Source: Doryteuthis pealeii (Eukaryota > Mollusca > Cephalopoda > Myopsida > Loliginidae). Taken from it: DNA of 64,000 nt. Below the pieces are notes generated by a model. It was given only the letters and a program-made list of their open reading frames with translations. It searched no databases and had not been told where the DNA came from. The translations under genes and the position numbers were made by a program. The DNA is taken from contig CM042157.1 in assembly GCA_023376005.1 (NCBI GenBank), forward strand, positions 51,874,347 through 51,938,346, written 5' to 3'. Within the stretch, counting starts at the first letter, position 1. Every line of letters begins with the position of its first letter. Of this stretch, positions 33,127 to 45,113 are shown piece after piece.

Positions 33127-35075
33127 AGCATTCCCAGTTGATTTTTTTTTTGATGTTGTTATTTAATCACATTAGTTATATAGAGCTTTGTAAATGGAGT
33201 TCAAAACTGTTTGAATTATACAAATATCCCCAGTGGTTCAAAAGTCATGAGAATTTAAAGCCCCAAAATTTGGGTAAAAAAGTGGACATGATTTTGATAA
33301 AAAAAAATCTGTCAACTCATGGACCATTTCAGAACAAGAAAATCAGTAATTACTTCACCATTTCTTTATTTTTGAAGCAATTTTGATAAAACTTTGCATT
33401 CTTATGTAAAATTCTATGTTCTTTCTGATTCTGGTCTTAGATTTTATGTATCTCCATGCTAGAACCCATTATTTGGGGAATAAAAAGTAGGAATGCCAAG
33501 ATTTTTTTTTTTTTTTTAAATTTACCACAAGATTATTTAACATTTTCATTTTTATACTGCATGTATAAAAGTCGTCGGGGCAGCCTAATGTCGGTATCAC
33601 CAAATCAGCGAGGGAGTCTATCCCCTTTTCACTAGCGCTAGACCAAGGAGATTGTTTTTTGCATCTGAGGTGGAGCGCCACACCTACCATCAGCTCCTTA
33701 CTTTACCGCACAGATCCCTGTGCTACTCATAACGCTGAGTTGGCGAGGACCGGTATCGAACTAGGAACCTTGTAGTTTCTAGCCGAACGCTCTACCGACT
33801 GAGCTAACCCACATACACATATATAATATTAATTTAAATATATAAAATCACTTTGAATTTAAAAATACATTTCCAAATGCTTATGTTCTATTACATAGAA
33901 TTACCTATTTACATGTTTTCACACAAACCTGGTCAGTGTGAGCCGTGTTTTGTTTACATCTCTCATAATTTCAAGTTTGTTTTTGTTTTTTCCAAAATTG
34001 AAACGGACTTAAAAAATAATTCAATTGTTAAAAACACATAAAAGTTAAATATTTAGAAAGATTATGTTATTTTGTTTTCAACGATATAAATATTTTAAAA
34101 ATTGGACGAGAAATAAGCGATGAATTTAAACTTTATTGTCTGCATAAATGATGCCTAGCTGAGAGTTTACGTTATGCCGTACGCCTGTCGGACAAATAAA
34201 TTTGATTTTTTTTTTTCTTTCAAAATACAAACTTTCAAAGCAAATCCCGAATGGTATAGCAATCTTTACATTTTACAAATTATATATCAAAATAATTCTG
34301 AGACTTTCTAATATCACGGACATAGTGCTTCTTTTTTGCTTCTAATACACATTTTGAACAAATAGCCTTGAAGTTTGCACTATTGTATTTTTACTTCCAC
34401 AGGTCCTAGAAACAAAAAAAAAAAAGGCCCCGTTTGTACTTCCAGGTGTCTTCTAATTGTGTGCAAAATTTCAAGAATATTGATAAAGATTTGCCACTTA
34501 GATTTTCCAAAGAAATGTAAAATGTATTCTCAGAAAAAAATTCCTATCACACATTTTCAGTTGTTTGAAGCAAAATATGTTTTTAACTCGCTGTAAAAAA
34601 TTATTCAATTAATAAAAACACATACAAATTACATATTTAGAGAGATTATTTTCTTTTCTTTCCAACCATATAAATATTTTTAAGATTGAACCATAAATAT
34701 ACGAGAAATTGTGATTTTAAATCAGTAAGGTCCGAGTTGTGATGTCAGTTGACAGGGTTTTTTTACATCCGAAAGTCACATAAATTTGAGTTTTTTCTTC
34801 AAAATCCAAACTTTTGGAGCAAATCTTTAAATTTCACAAATCTTTAAATTTCACAAATTTTATACAAAAATAATTTTGAAACTCTCTAATATTACAGACA
34901 TAGTGCTTTTTATTTTGCTTCTCTTATATTTTTTAAACAAATAGCCTTGAACTTTGCCCTATAATATTTTTGTTTCCATGGGTCCTAGAACCAAAAAAAA
35001 AGACCCTGTTTGTACTTCCAGGTGTCTTCTAATTGAGTGCAAAATTTCAAGAATATTGATAAAGATTAGCCACAT
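33127..35075 (+). repeat. Family B dispersed repeat, copy 3 (split by a SINE)
   Basis: Matches 21,050 onward: start block 'cattcccagttgat', then 'ttagttatatagagct' and two tandem units from about 34,003 and 34,586. It ends near 'gataaagattagccac'. The segment 33,567-33,812 is absent from the other copies and is a SINE insertion. Confidence 0.8.
33567..33812 (-). mobile_element. tRNA-derived SINE
   Basis: On the minus strand it starts with a tRNA-like head. The A box is TAGCTCAGTCGGTAGAGCG (plus 33,788-33,806) and the B box is AGTTCGATACC (plus 33,752-33,762), spaced as in a Pol III promoter. A ~170-bp GC-richer body unrelated to tRNA follows. The acceptor stem is not intact, so it is a SINE rather than a tRNA gene. 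The family B copies lacking this segment give the empty-site comparison. Confidence 0.85.
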
Positions 35076-35477
35076 TGCTGATATTAGAAACATTCATTTG
35101 CTGAAGATAGTGTTTACTAAAGAGTCTTTAGTATAAAATTAATATTTATGTAGTATTCATTCATTAAAAGTTAGTGCAATGATGTCTTTGTATTAGTGAA
35201 GAGATGTAGAAATTGTTTTGTTTTAAATGTGGACTTAGCAAACTTGAGTAGAAAGGTAGATCAAATATTTAGTTGAATTCATCTGATAGTTTTTTTATTA
35301 ATGCTGGTTGAATTAAAAGAAATAATATCAGGTAGATATAAGGTTGTGTTATGCTGTCCAAAGTTAAATTAAGATATAAAATGGACATGAAAGCACAAAT
35401 AAATTGATGTACTTATTTTGATATTTAATAATAACTGAACAAGTTATTATTTCAATATTTAATGATAACTGAACAAG

Positions 35478-35525
<48 letters not shown>

Positions 35526-36264
35526 GAGCCACTCAGGTACATACAAGATTAATACATACAGAACTGTTGCTACACATGCAATTTAAAAGTAATCCTAAAA
35601 ATATTTGCAGTTTGCGTCATAGACTTATGTCAATTTATTGACAGCACTTTTCATTTTGGGAATCTGAATAATACTTTGAGGTTAACAGATATTTTATAAT
35701 ATGGATTGAAACAAATAATATGTATTTAACCAAGAAAACAGAAATAAGTTTGGTAATATTTATATTTTTTATAAGTGAAGATTTATTGTTTTGTTTTGAA
35801 CTTGTATAGAATAGCACACACGCAAAATGATCAAAGAATCTGCTGCCAATTTTCTGGTGGGTATCATGTGATCTGGAAATTCCTGACTAACTAATGAAAT
35901 ACTGTACTAAAAACAATGATGTTAAAATGAATATTGGAATTTCTTCCATAACTTTAAAAAAAATTGCTTATTGACTTCTACCTAAGCATAAAGAAAGCAC
36001 TTTCATGCTTTTTTCTAAAAATTTGCTGGACAAAATTGGGATGTCTCTTTGAAGTCAGAAAATCCAGTAAATTAATGAAAATTTAGTAAATGAAAACTAA
36101 CTTTTTTATTTAAGCATATATAAATTTATTTTCATACAATGTGTGATACACCATCCTCATCAGCCGCCAACCAGGTTTGGTAACACAGTTTTGATGACTA
36201 AGGTTGTACTGCCACCACAGGTGCCTCCATGTCACCAGATTGGGTATTAAGAAAAAAAATAACA
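35076..36264. other. Intergenic sequence with (AT)n
   Basis: A perfect (AT)n run lies at 35,480-35,521. Near 36,016 a block 'gctggacaaaattgggatgt' recurs at 42,060. No gene recognised. Confidence 0.5.
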
Positions 36265-36272
36265 ACATAGGG

Positions 36273-39200
36273 CAGGGTTCCCACATGTCCTGGAAAACCT
36301 GGAAAATAAAATGTAAATTTTCCAGTACTGGAAAACCTGGAAAAAGGAGGGGTTTTGTATTCTGTCCTGGAAAATTTGAATTATCTGAGACAAAATTAAT
36401 GTTATTGTTACAATAAACAAATATAACTAGTAAAATAACAAGGACTGTGGGGGTTGTTTTTTTGGGTGGGGGGTTAATGCTCGCCCAATCTACGCAAGAT
36501 TTCCCAAATTATTCATGAATAAATTAAACAGTAAAAATGCTTCTGACTGGGTGGGTACTTGTTGATTTCATCCAATGAAGTCTCACTTTCATCATGTAGT
36601 GATATTTTGATTTATTTTTACGTGACACGACCATGAACAAGACAAGAATTAGTCAGTCAGACTACTTTAAAGATTGTTAAAGAGTTAAAGGTTTAAAAAA
36701 TAAATTCTGTTTTACAAGACATCAAATTTCGTAAAATTCAGAACTTGTAACTTTAACATTTTCTTGATAGAAACACAGCAGTGTTTAATTGAATAAAATG
36801 ATTTAATTTTTAGAAAAAAGTAAATATCTTAGCAAGGCTTAGAATTATTAAAAAAACAAAAACAATACGCAGTAACGTAATACTAATATTTAAGAATTGC
36901 ATAAAATTAATGTTCATTTAAAAAAGTTTTTATTAAACATGTTTGAAAGCGCTGAAAAGTGAAAGTTTTTTTTAAGTCAAACATTGGTCCCCACTCCCTG
37001 ACCCCTAATTAAGGTTTCAAGCATATGGCGCTTGAAAAAGATTTTCAGGGGTTTTTTTTTTGGGGGGGGGGTCATCAAATGTCAATTTCATCTCAGTTAA
37101 AAGTAACTGTCCCTTTTACGATGTAAATAGTGAACTCCCTGCCCCTTCCGGGAAAATATTAGTAATTTTAACATTTTGCCACTCCAGACCCAATTTACTC
37201 TGTAAATATCAGGTATAATTCTGGCCAAACAGATATTTTGCGAGTCGTCCAATTTATCAGCAAATTAATGTAGATATTTTACAATATCTCCCTCCACCCC
37301 AGCTTTTTATCAGCAAGTCAATTTAGATATTTTAATCCCCACCCCACCTTGTTTAAAATATTTTTCAATGAGTTTTTACAAAACACAAATTCAAATTTCA
37401 AATATTAGGCACTGCCAATTTTGGCCTCACAGATGTATTTTACAAAATAAATGTAATTGAAACTTTTTTTTTTGAGGGGTGGGGGACCCCTAAAAAAAAA
37501 AGTCAGGGAATTATCATATTTTAATGAAAATTTCAGTGTTGATTTATCAATGAATGAATAAATTTTAAAACTTTCTGATTTTTTTCAGGTCACTTAATTT
37601 TTATACTGCCACCCCACCCCACCCCAATCTGAAAATTAAATGTTAAAAGAAAAAAAAATGGATTTTTAAAAAAATTTTTTACTCAAAAGAGTAAAAAAAA
37701 AAAATTTTTTTAATATATATATATATAATTGTCTTTTAGATTATCAGTGAAAAAATTATACATCAATATTTGTTTTGTTAAAAAGGGGTGGGGGTCTAAC
37801 TTTTCAGTTGAGTTTTTTCCAAAAATTATTAGATAACAGTTGTAAAGTGGGCTTGTTATTAAATTGATATTTGTTTTTAGAATCTAAAATTATGAAATTT
37901 AAAACTTAAATTTAGGCATTTTGATATTTTAAATGAATTCTATCTATTAATTATGTATATGGATTGTTTTCAAGGCGCATATAGATTGCATTTATTTTAA
38001 AGAATTTCAATTTATTTCCATTGAATCAGTTTGATTGAAATGATTCAGTAATTTAAAAGAATTCATTGATTAATAAGTCAAATTAATAAGTCAACATATC
38101 AAATTTTATTAAAATCAGATAATTCTCTGATTTTTGGCAATTTTTTTTACTGCAATCTGCACCTCCGCATTTTTAGATATATTTCTTGGTGACTTTTTGT
38201 AACCAAATCGCCAGATTTTTGGTGACTCTTTAGTTTTCTGTGTGTTTTGAACAAAAAAAGATATTTCATTTAAATCAATATCAGAAAGTTAATCATTTTT
38301 CTGTACATAGTGTATTTAATGTTTTTCTATTATTGATTTCTAAGAAGAAACTATTATAAATCTTAAAATCTTAAATGATGTGGGGATTTTTAGTCCATAA
38401 CTATTTCACACAAAAGGCCGATTTTGATAAATGCTTATCATACTTTTCGAATTAAACAAAAACTTGATCTTAAATAATCGATTTAATTAATTTTAATTTT
38501 AAAAAAATATATTTTTAAAGATATTGGAAAGAAAATCTAATATTTATCTTTTACTTCGAAATACCCGGATGTGAAAACATACGAGATCATAAAAAAATTG
38601 CAATGGGTGTTCACCATAGGTGTGGACTCAGCGGCAAGGGACAAATGAGTTATCACCTCTTGGGATACGCATTTATCTCCCTTACACTCCAAAAATTGAA
38701 CATGGCTATTAATATACAATAGTATATAAAATATAATACAGATATAAAATGAGGGGTGGTCATTGTAAAATATCTACATATATTTGCTGATAAAAAGGCG
38801 TGAAATACACCACCGTAAATATCTGAAATTTGAGTTTATTGAAATTTGGGACCATATGACCTTTAGAGTTAGGGGTTAGTTTTATAATTTAAAAAAAACC
38901 CTCTAAAAATCGTTTGTTAACAAACAACCGGATGTTGACAGTGTAAATGAAAAAAATGTACTTATGAATTAGCAAGCAAAAGGGGTGCCTAAAGGTCATA
39001 TGGTCCGAAATTTGTACTAATTCATTAAAAAAAAAAAATTATTTAAAATATTGGGTGAGGGTGTAAAATTGATTTGCTAATGAAAAATAACCCAGTAATG
39101 TTGATCATGGCTAAGCAAAAACAGGAGGCCAGATCATTTTATTGTACAGTGTGTCCATAAAGTCAGAGTGTGCTTAAAATAATTTATAATTTTAAAGTGC

Positions 39201-39427
39201 ATATTGACTTTGTGGACACCCTGTGTAGTTAATTGTAGGCATCATCTATAATAAACCCAAGATAATTCATTAACCCTTAAACATAAAAAAGTAACAATAA
39301 AACTGTCTAAATGTGTCAATATCGATTAAATTATGAAATTGCCATGAACTAGTACTGTCCTGGAAAATTTTTTAAATGCCCTGGAAACATCCTGGAAAAT
39401 GATTTCCTAAAATGAGTGGGAACCCTG
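36273..39427 (+). mobile_element. hAT-like non-autonomous DNA transposon
   Basis: Perfect 12-bp terminal inverted repeats CAGGGTTCCCAC (36,273-36,284) and GTGGGAACCCTG (39,416-39,427) are flanked by TAGGG on both sides (36,268-36,272 and 39,428-39,432). Near each end, CCTGGAAAA motifs are repeated in both orientations, as in hAT subterminal transposase-binding arrays. The 3.1 kb interior has no transposase. It contains family A blocks at about 37,490-37,610 (plus) and 38,098-38,155 (minus). A 5-bp duplication is shorter than the usual 8 bp of hAT, so the assignment rests on the terminal sequence. Confidence 0.75.
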
Positions 39428-39509
39428 TAGGGATAGTAGAATACTAAGAATATCAGAAAAGGAAAAAAATTTAAAAATGTATAAAGGAACAAACCGAGAA
39501 ACCATGCCA

Positions 39510-40030
39510 CCTGGCTGCATATCCTGTCCATCTATTGCCTTGGCATCATTACACAGTGACCTGTTTCTCCTCCCTCGAGTTCTAGCCTATGTTCCTCCCA
39601 TTTAAATCCATGAGGAGGACCCTTTCATTCTGCAGAAGGTAGCATTCACCCGCCCGCATTCCTTTGTTCATTATTACTTTTTGAACTAGTCCAAATCCAA
39701 CTTGATGCTTCCCTGACTACCGTCTGTAACGGATATGAGGCGCCCTTCAAGTTACTGCCACTTATACCTATCTTCAAGAGGAGGGAAGTGACCAAATGTC
39801 CAAGAAAACCATAGCACCTGATCTCAATTGGTAGACATATCTATCCTTTGTCTTCACAATCCAAACATAGTGGCTCGTACTTGAGCTTCTTGCATTTGTA
39901 TGCTTCTAGATTGTTTTCTTCCCACAGGACCAGTAGTTCCATGAGATGTTTATTTGGATAATGTGTGTCAGAACTTGTTAGGGCATTATAAGATCCCCCG
40001 ATATCTTCCAGATGCTGGTTCCACACAGTA
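39510..40030 (-). pseudogene. LINE C-terminal endonuclease-type fragment
   Basis: The minus strand reads HLMELLVLWEENNLEAYKCK, KLKYEPLCLDCEDKG, then after a stop YICLPIEIRCYGFLGHL and ASSWIWTSSK. This pattern (LTVPWE-like, KYxxLxxxC, PIEVxCRGF, AxxxSxWxW) is, from memory, the C-terminal restriction-like endonuclease region seen in REL-type non-LTR retrotransposon proteins. No RT lies beside it. Confidence 0.5.
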
Positions 40031-41733
40031 GTTTCATATTGAGAGTTACTTTAGTTTTCTTCTTGGGCCCTCACCTTCTTATGGAACTGGATCTTTAACT
40101 CCCTTGTTAGCACTGATTTACTGCTACACATTGTGTCTTTAGTAAGTCTGCGATCACTTCCAGTGTCACCATGTGTACATCCAAAGTAATTTGGGAGATG
40201 CAGAAAGCACATGACTGTAGCGAGAGAGATTATGTATGTGGTAGCCTAAGGCAAGCACAAACATGTCTGGCATGCAAAATGAGATTGGAGGGGGTGTAGC
40301 GGGTGCCTACAAAGATTGAACTCGCATCCTCCTAATTGTGAGTCGTGGCTTGAAGTCAGACTACCTCGTTGGTACGTATGCAAATTCCTACACTGCGATG
40401 ACAGTGATGGACGTGATTGGCCCAGATGTAGGATCTTGGTCAGGGCCGATAATCATTATTTAAGGCCTGCCTTCCCAAACCGAGAGAGTTGCATTGTGAT
40501 CTTGGTAATGAAAACACAGACGTGAAAAACAAGAGGTGAGTTAGCTTTGGCATGGACTGCTGGAAAACTTGTTGCAGGGGAAGGACTTGGTCAGGGGACT
40601 TAGGCAGTTGGGAGAATGTCTTTTTCAGTGGAGAGATCCAGCTGTCCGACCCAACAAATTTCTGTTCTCTTGACGAATTTCTATTCACATTATAATGACG
40701 CAAGGTACTTCAATCACTCCAACATGTAGAGCACACAGCTTGTAAATCCCCACAGTAAGAGATCATAGGTAGATCGAAGAAGGAATCATATTGCCAGTTG
40801 TCTATTACAATCAAAGAATTCCACAGCATCTTGGTCAGTTTAAGATCATCGCATGTTGTCCATGTAAATTAGAGTAGGTCTATTTTCAACTTTGTTTTTA
40901 TATCAAAATGATTCAACTGGGGAAAGTTGGGTATTGGTAGTCTAAATACTGACACCAAAAAGTAGGTTTCTAACTTGCACCAATTTTTGATCATTTAGTT
41001 TTAAATATCGTCTAATATGAAGCCCCTCCAAAATACTTTGTATTTGATATGCTTACATATGAAATTGCTCTTATAATTTCAATCCAGAAATGTTTGTCAA
41101 TTTATTTTATTCAAATAAAATAAATAAAATATATCAAAAGTGACATTTAAAGTGAAATTATAACCCCCACTCCACCTTTACAGCTCAGACAAGCTGCATT
41201 TTACTTCATTTATTGAGATACGTCAGTAATAATATTGCAAGATATTTTTGTAGCATTATTTTTTCTGTTATCAATGGAACAAAAACAAACAAGTATGAAC
41301 GCTGCTAGGAACAAATGAAGGGATGAGGATTTTGATATAAAGCTACCATTATAATTTGAACTCTACTCTAAAAATCTGTTTTCTTTCTTTTGCACAGTCT
41401 ATTTTAGATTTATCCAAAATTATGTTTTTGATATTAATACTCGGGTTGAAAAGGTCCATAGCCTGAAAATCTAAAAGAAAGGCATTTGCAGGGCTTAATA
41501 TAATAAAATAATATGTATTTACTTATCTCATGAAATAAATGCAAATTGATTAGTAGCATGCAAAAAAAAATGTCTTCAAAAATGAAAAAAAATATTGACT
41601 ATCTCAGGGAATATAAAGCTATTTTTTTTCTAATAAGTATGCTTGTTACAATAAAAAGAGGAAAAGATTTAATCATTTTTGTGTTTTAAATCAGCTTAAT
41701 AAACTTGAAATTCAAATGTAAACAACAAAACAT
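40031..41733. other. Intron or intergenic region, few signals
   Basis: The sequence around 40,310-40,390 resembles a degraded tRNA-derived SINE on the minus strand (B-box-like GAGTTCAATC at about 40,316-40,325), not firm enough to call. No exon could be supported. Confidence 0.4.
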
Positions 41734-42058
41734 GTATCTCTTTCCCGTGGGCCCTTCCAGGAGAAGAACTACTTATTCGAGTTACCTTTGCCCAGCCCGA
41801 CTGGTCTGAGTAACTCCCTTAATATTCTTGGTTTAGCAGGCTTGATATCACTTCTCGGGCAGCCTCTGCAGCTGACCGCAAGGTACAACTGACTAGCAGA
41901 ACTGGTAAGTTCTGCTAAGTTAGTTGTACCATGCGGATGAACTCATCAGTTGAGTCCTTCATTATCACGTTCAGGCATACTTTTTCAACCTTGAACTCCT
42001 CCACCAGTGAAGATATGAGAAGCTGCAGACTTCCAGTATTAGCGTACAGTCCCACTTT
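41734..42058 (-). pseudogene. Possible LINE ORF fragment
   Basis: The minus strand gives VGLYANTGSLQLLISSLVEE and STDEFIRMVQLT, then an imperfect inverted repeat (41,882-41,927) and AAEAAREVISSLL. It may be another piece of the same type of LINE protein as at 39,510-40,030, but no catalytic motif is present. Confidence 0.35.
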
Positions 42059-42183
42059 GCTGGACAAAATTGTGATGTTTCTTTGAAGTCAGAAATTATC
42101 AATTATTTGTTGTTAATACTGTTATTTTGATTAATATGAAAAAATCCTTTGATGCAATGTCTTTTTTATTTTGTCTTTTTCAG

Positions 42184-42270
42184 ATCTCTTCCCATTTGGG
42201 TCTGTGATGTCTTTACAATTAGTGGCTCAAAAAGTGCATACAATTGCTGCTGTTGGGTGTTGGGATCATT
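42184..42270 (+). CDS. Host gene exon 1 of 3 visible
   Basis: 87-bp exon bounded by TTTTTCAG and GTAAGT. It carries two bases of a split codon, 28 codons (LFPFGSVMSLQL ... AAVGCWDH) and one trailing base. That phase joins exactly to the exon at 45,369. Codon use is not AT-extreme and no stop interrupts. Gene not recognised. The splice sites and phase chain make a real exon much more likely than chance. Confidence 0.75.
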
Positions 42271-42559
42271 GTAAGTGAATCTATTACCTTTTTTTTTCTT
42301 GTATGAAGGATAAAAATATGACTTTTTCCTCAGTTTCATTGTCCTCTTTCTCTGATATTGGACAAAGAAAACACACCAGGCTACCCCCTTTCTTGTAAAA
42401 AAAGCTTTTATGATAATAAATATTCATACTGTGTTTAATGACTATTTGATATCCTAAGAAAATATGCTTATCTTTTTATATACATACAGAAATAAAATGC
42501 ATTTTCTAATTATTTTGAGTTGTGCAGTGTTTCAGTCTTATTGTGTTTATTTATGTTTT

Positions 42560-42788
42560 TGTTGTGAGGTTTTAAGGGGTCAAATAAGAACAAAACGACG
42601 GGTAACAAATGTAGAAAAATGTATTAACAGAAAGTAGACAAATACAATAGAGAGATGTGGAAATTACGTCCGACGAACAGTTATTGGCATACTCGCATTG
42701 GCTTACTGCTAAGCCACAATTATCCCTGTTATTTATAGTAACCTGTCGGCGCATTCCATTAGTCTTATAGGGTGTATCACCTATAACA
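42560..42788 (-). repeat. 3' LTR of intronic Gypsy
   Basis: On the minus strand it runs TGTTATAGG ... CACAACA. The only difference from its partner is at the 'gacaaatac' / 'gactaatac' position. Confidence 0.93.
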
Positions 42789-42926
42789 CCTCCCTCTTAA
42801 GATTTCACTCCACAGGAGTCTTAATATCTTTTTCTTTTGGGGTTTTATATTGATAAACTCCATCGCTCTTCGTTTCCCTGAAAAACGGCGCTGCTGAGGG
42901 GCTGCTTCTGTTTCAGTAGGTGCGGC

Positions 42927-43850
42927 TCACGAGTTATATTCAATTTTTGAAAGAATACCGGTCTTCTGCAGTCTATCCAGCTCTTTGTTGATCTGTTCTA
43001 ACAATGCAAATGGCACATTTCTTTTCTTCTTAAATACTGGCTGGATATTATCCTGTAATGCGAGTTTAGCAGTCATTTTTTTACAACGACCAAGACCCCT
43101 AGAAAAAACGTCAGGAAAAGTTTTTTCAATTCTTCTATTAATTTTTCTGACTTGGCCATTGAATTTTTTTATTTTCTGGCAAAAAGTGTTAGTGGGTGAA
43201 TTCCACAACTCAAATTTTTGCATAGCGTCTGTGCGGAATAAATTGTTTGTATTTTTTAGAAGAAACATTTTTAATTTCTGGGTTTGCCCGTTTAAAGTTA
43301 CATTGGTGATAATTTCACCTTCGAATTCAATTTTTTCCCCCGTGACAGATCTGGCTATTTTTTTGGTTCTTAACATCGTCTGTTTACCAAGCTTTTTCCA
43401 AGTATAAGCGTTGATAATCGTTAAGTCTGACCCAGAATCTAATTGGAGTTTTATGTTTCTGCCTAAAATTTGTACCAGTACATATTTTCTTATGTTACGG
43501 CCCTCTTGCTCGACTGACTTTGTCGTTTTTATGCTGCTTCTTCCGGATTTCTTTTTCCTGCAGTGAGAGGCCTTGTGCCCGACACGGTCACAATTTAGGC
43601 ATTTCTTGTTCCGGTACATGCAGTCCCTGTACCAATGAAGGGATCCACATCCAGAGCAAGGATTAGGGGGCAAATCGTTGTGTATCTTCTTAGGTGAAGA
43701 AGAAGTAACTTGTTTTTTGAGGGGAGGTCTGAATTTGTTTCTATCCCGCAATTTCCTAATGTGCTCTATAGCAGACTGTTCAATATTTTTTGAGTCTTGT
43801 TTTAGACTGACAAATCTTTGCGAGTCTTCTGCCAATTGTTGCAGTGTCAA
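42927..43850 (-). CDS. Gypsy Gag C-terminus, protease and RT N-terminus
   Basis: 307-codon frame. Gag C-terminus LAEDSQRFVSLKQDSKNIEQ, two CCHC knuckles (CSGCGSLHWYRDC and CLNCDRVGHKASHC, 43,570-43,660), then the protease (LQLDSGSDLTIINAYTWKKL, about 43,430). It ends with the start of RT (IQPVFKKKRNVPFALLEQIN) and IEYNS followed by a stop, where the RT palm should begin. The same motif series is found at 12,490-13,240, confirming family identity. The frame probably continues from the upstream gag part (44,070-44,618) after a break near 43,880. Confidence 0.88.
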   Translation of the reverse strand: MTLQQLAEDSQRFVSLKQDSKNIEQSAIEHIRKLRDRNKFRPPLKKQVTSSSPKKIHNDLPPNPCSGCGSLHWYRDCMYRNKKCLNCDRVGHKASHCRKKKSGRSSIKTTKSVEQEGRNIRKYVLVQILGRNIKLQLDSGSDLTIINAYTWKKLGKQTMLRTKKIARSVTGEKIEFEGEIITNVTLNGQTQKLKMFLLKNTNNLFRTDAMQKFELWNSPTNTFCQKIKKFNGQVRKINRRIEKTFPDVFSRGLGRCKKMTAKLALQDNIQPVFKKKRNVPFALLEQINKELDRLQKTGILSKIEYNS

Positions 43851-44069
43851 GGTTGGCTCGTTTTCCAGCTTATTTAATACCCTTCACCTAATTTCAGCAT
43901 CTTTCGCTGATACTAAACCCTGGCAATAAATTAGACATTTAAAATTGTCAGAGCTTAATTCAGACAGCTTAAAATCATCATATGGTTTATTAACTGTTGA
44001 TGCAAAGGTTGTATAATCTTCGCTTTCCTTTCGAATTAAGTTCATGCACTTCCAACATTTATGGAATAA

Positions 44070-44618
44070 TTAAGTCTTAGGGCTAAACAATTCTGTTAAG
44101 AGATTGATAGTTTCTGAAAACGATAATTCGCTGGTCTTTTGAAGCAAAATATAGTCAACAAATCTGGTGTGCTCAGTCGTACCCAGTTTGCGTAATAGAA
44201 GGCGGACCTTTTTCGAGTCCGTCCAAGTAGCACAGTCAGTGGAATATAAGTCCTCGTATCGTCTGTAATACGATTCAAAACTTATATCTTCATCTGGTGC
44301 GTAAGTAAAAGTTTCTATCGCTGTCCAGATAGCATTCTGTGTAAACGCGTTCTCGTTGTCTGCGTTTTGGCCCTTGTCCGTTATAGCTTTCCTTATTTCA
44401 ATCAATTTCAGTTCCGTTTGCAATTGTCTCTCCTGAAATGTTTTTTCCGTTTGCAATTGCCTCTCCTGGAATGTCTTTTGTAGATCAATCTGCTGCCGTT
44501 CATTTTTCTGTTTGATTTCTAACTGCCTTTTCTGTAGCTCAATTTGCTGCTGTTGCTGGTATTTAATTATTTCTAGCATTTGTGCCTTAAAATCCTCCAT
44601 TTTAGTAATATGTAACAA
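44070..44618 (-). CDS. Gypsy Gag N-terminal part (coiled coil plus capsid-like)
   Basis: The likely start is MEDFKAQMLE, six codons after the first ATG. Residues ~12-75 are Gln/Lys/Glu-rich, predicted coiled coil, with two copies of TFQERQLQTE. The rest resembles the other Gypsy gag (SFESYYRRYEDLYS, LLLRKLGTTEHTRFV). It stops at SPKT near 44,070, and related sequence (NFKCLIYCQGLVSAKD) continues downstream in the minus direction near 43,950, so gag is broken into two segments. Confidence 0.82.
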   Translation of the reverse strand: MLHITKMEDFKAQMLEIIKYQQQQQIELQKRQLEIKQKNERQQIDLQKTFQERQLQTEKTFQERQLQTELKLIEIRKAITDKGQNADNENAFTQNAIWTAIETFTYAPDEDISFESYYRRYEDLYSTDCATWTDSKKVRLLLRKLGTTEHTRFVDYILLQKTSELSFSETINLLTELFSPKT

Positions 44619-44688
44619 AAAAAAGAACCAAATAAAGGTTTGAGAGAGAGAAACCGAATAAAAAATTGTGTTATGAATCCAGAAAAAA

Positions 44689-44765
44689 TTTTTTTTTTTT
44701 TTTTTTTTTTGTACAACTTACTTTTTTTTTTTTTTTCAGCAAGTGTTATTTTTTTTTTTTTTTTT
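44689..44765 (-). other. Three poly-A tracts in the Gypsy 5' leader
   Basis: Plus-strand T runs at 44,689-44,710, 44,722-44,736 and 44,749-44,765 are A tracts in the element's sense strand, between the primer site and gag. Shorter A runs occur in the corresponding leader near 11,395 and 11,460. Confidence 0.7.
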
Positions 44766-45091
44766 CTCTGCTAATTAGATCCTTGAACAAAAACGGTTTT
44801 TTGCTTATTTGGACTGACGAGTTCTTATAAAAAGAATTTCTCTTTTGCAGAGCTGCTACGATTTTCTCGTAATCCGGATGTTGCGGTTTCGAATTTCAGT
44901 GTAGCTTGGTTCACTTTTTTTTTCTTTTTTAGGTTCGATTACTTCACGACGTTCTTTTTAGAGTCTTTTGGGAGATCCTTAATCGTCTCTTCCAAGTTAT
45001 GTGTCGTTACAAAACAATAGTTGTGTGTGAAGTCTTTTGAATCCTGCTTCGCTGGTGTTGTTGCTGTAAACGATAAACCTGCGTAAATTAC

Positions 45092-45111
45092 TTCAAATCC
45101 TTCGTCGCCAG
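45092..45111 (-). promoter_or_regulatory. Gypsy primer-binding site (minus strand)
   Basis: TGGCGACGAAGGATTTGAAG read on the minus strand, two bases after the 5' LTR. It is almost the same as the site at 11,365 and fits a serine tRNA primer. Confidence 0.7.
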
Positions 45112-45113
45112 TT

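Noticed and set aside
33735..33812. A functional tRNA gene
   Set aside because: Good A and B boxes, but no paired acceptor stem, and it is fused to a body sequence within a repeat. A SINE fits better.
40300..40400. tRNA-derived SINE on the minus strand
   Set aside because: Only a B-box-like motif is clear; A box and boundaries are not convincing.
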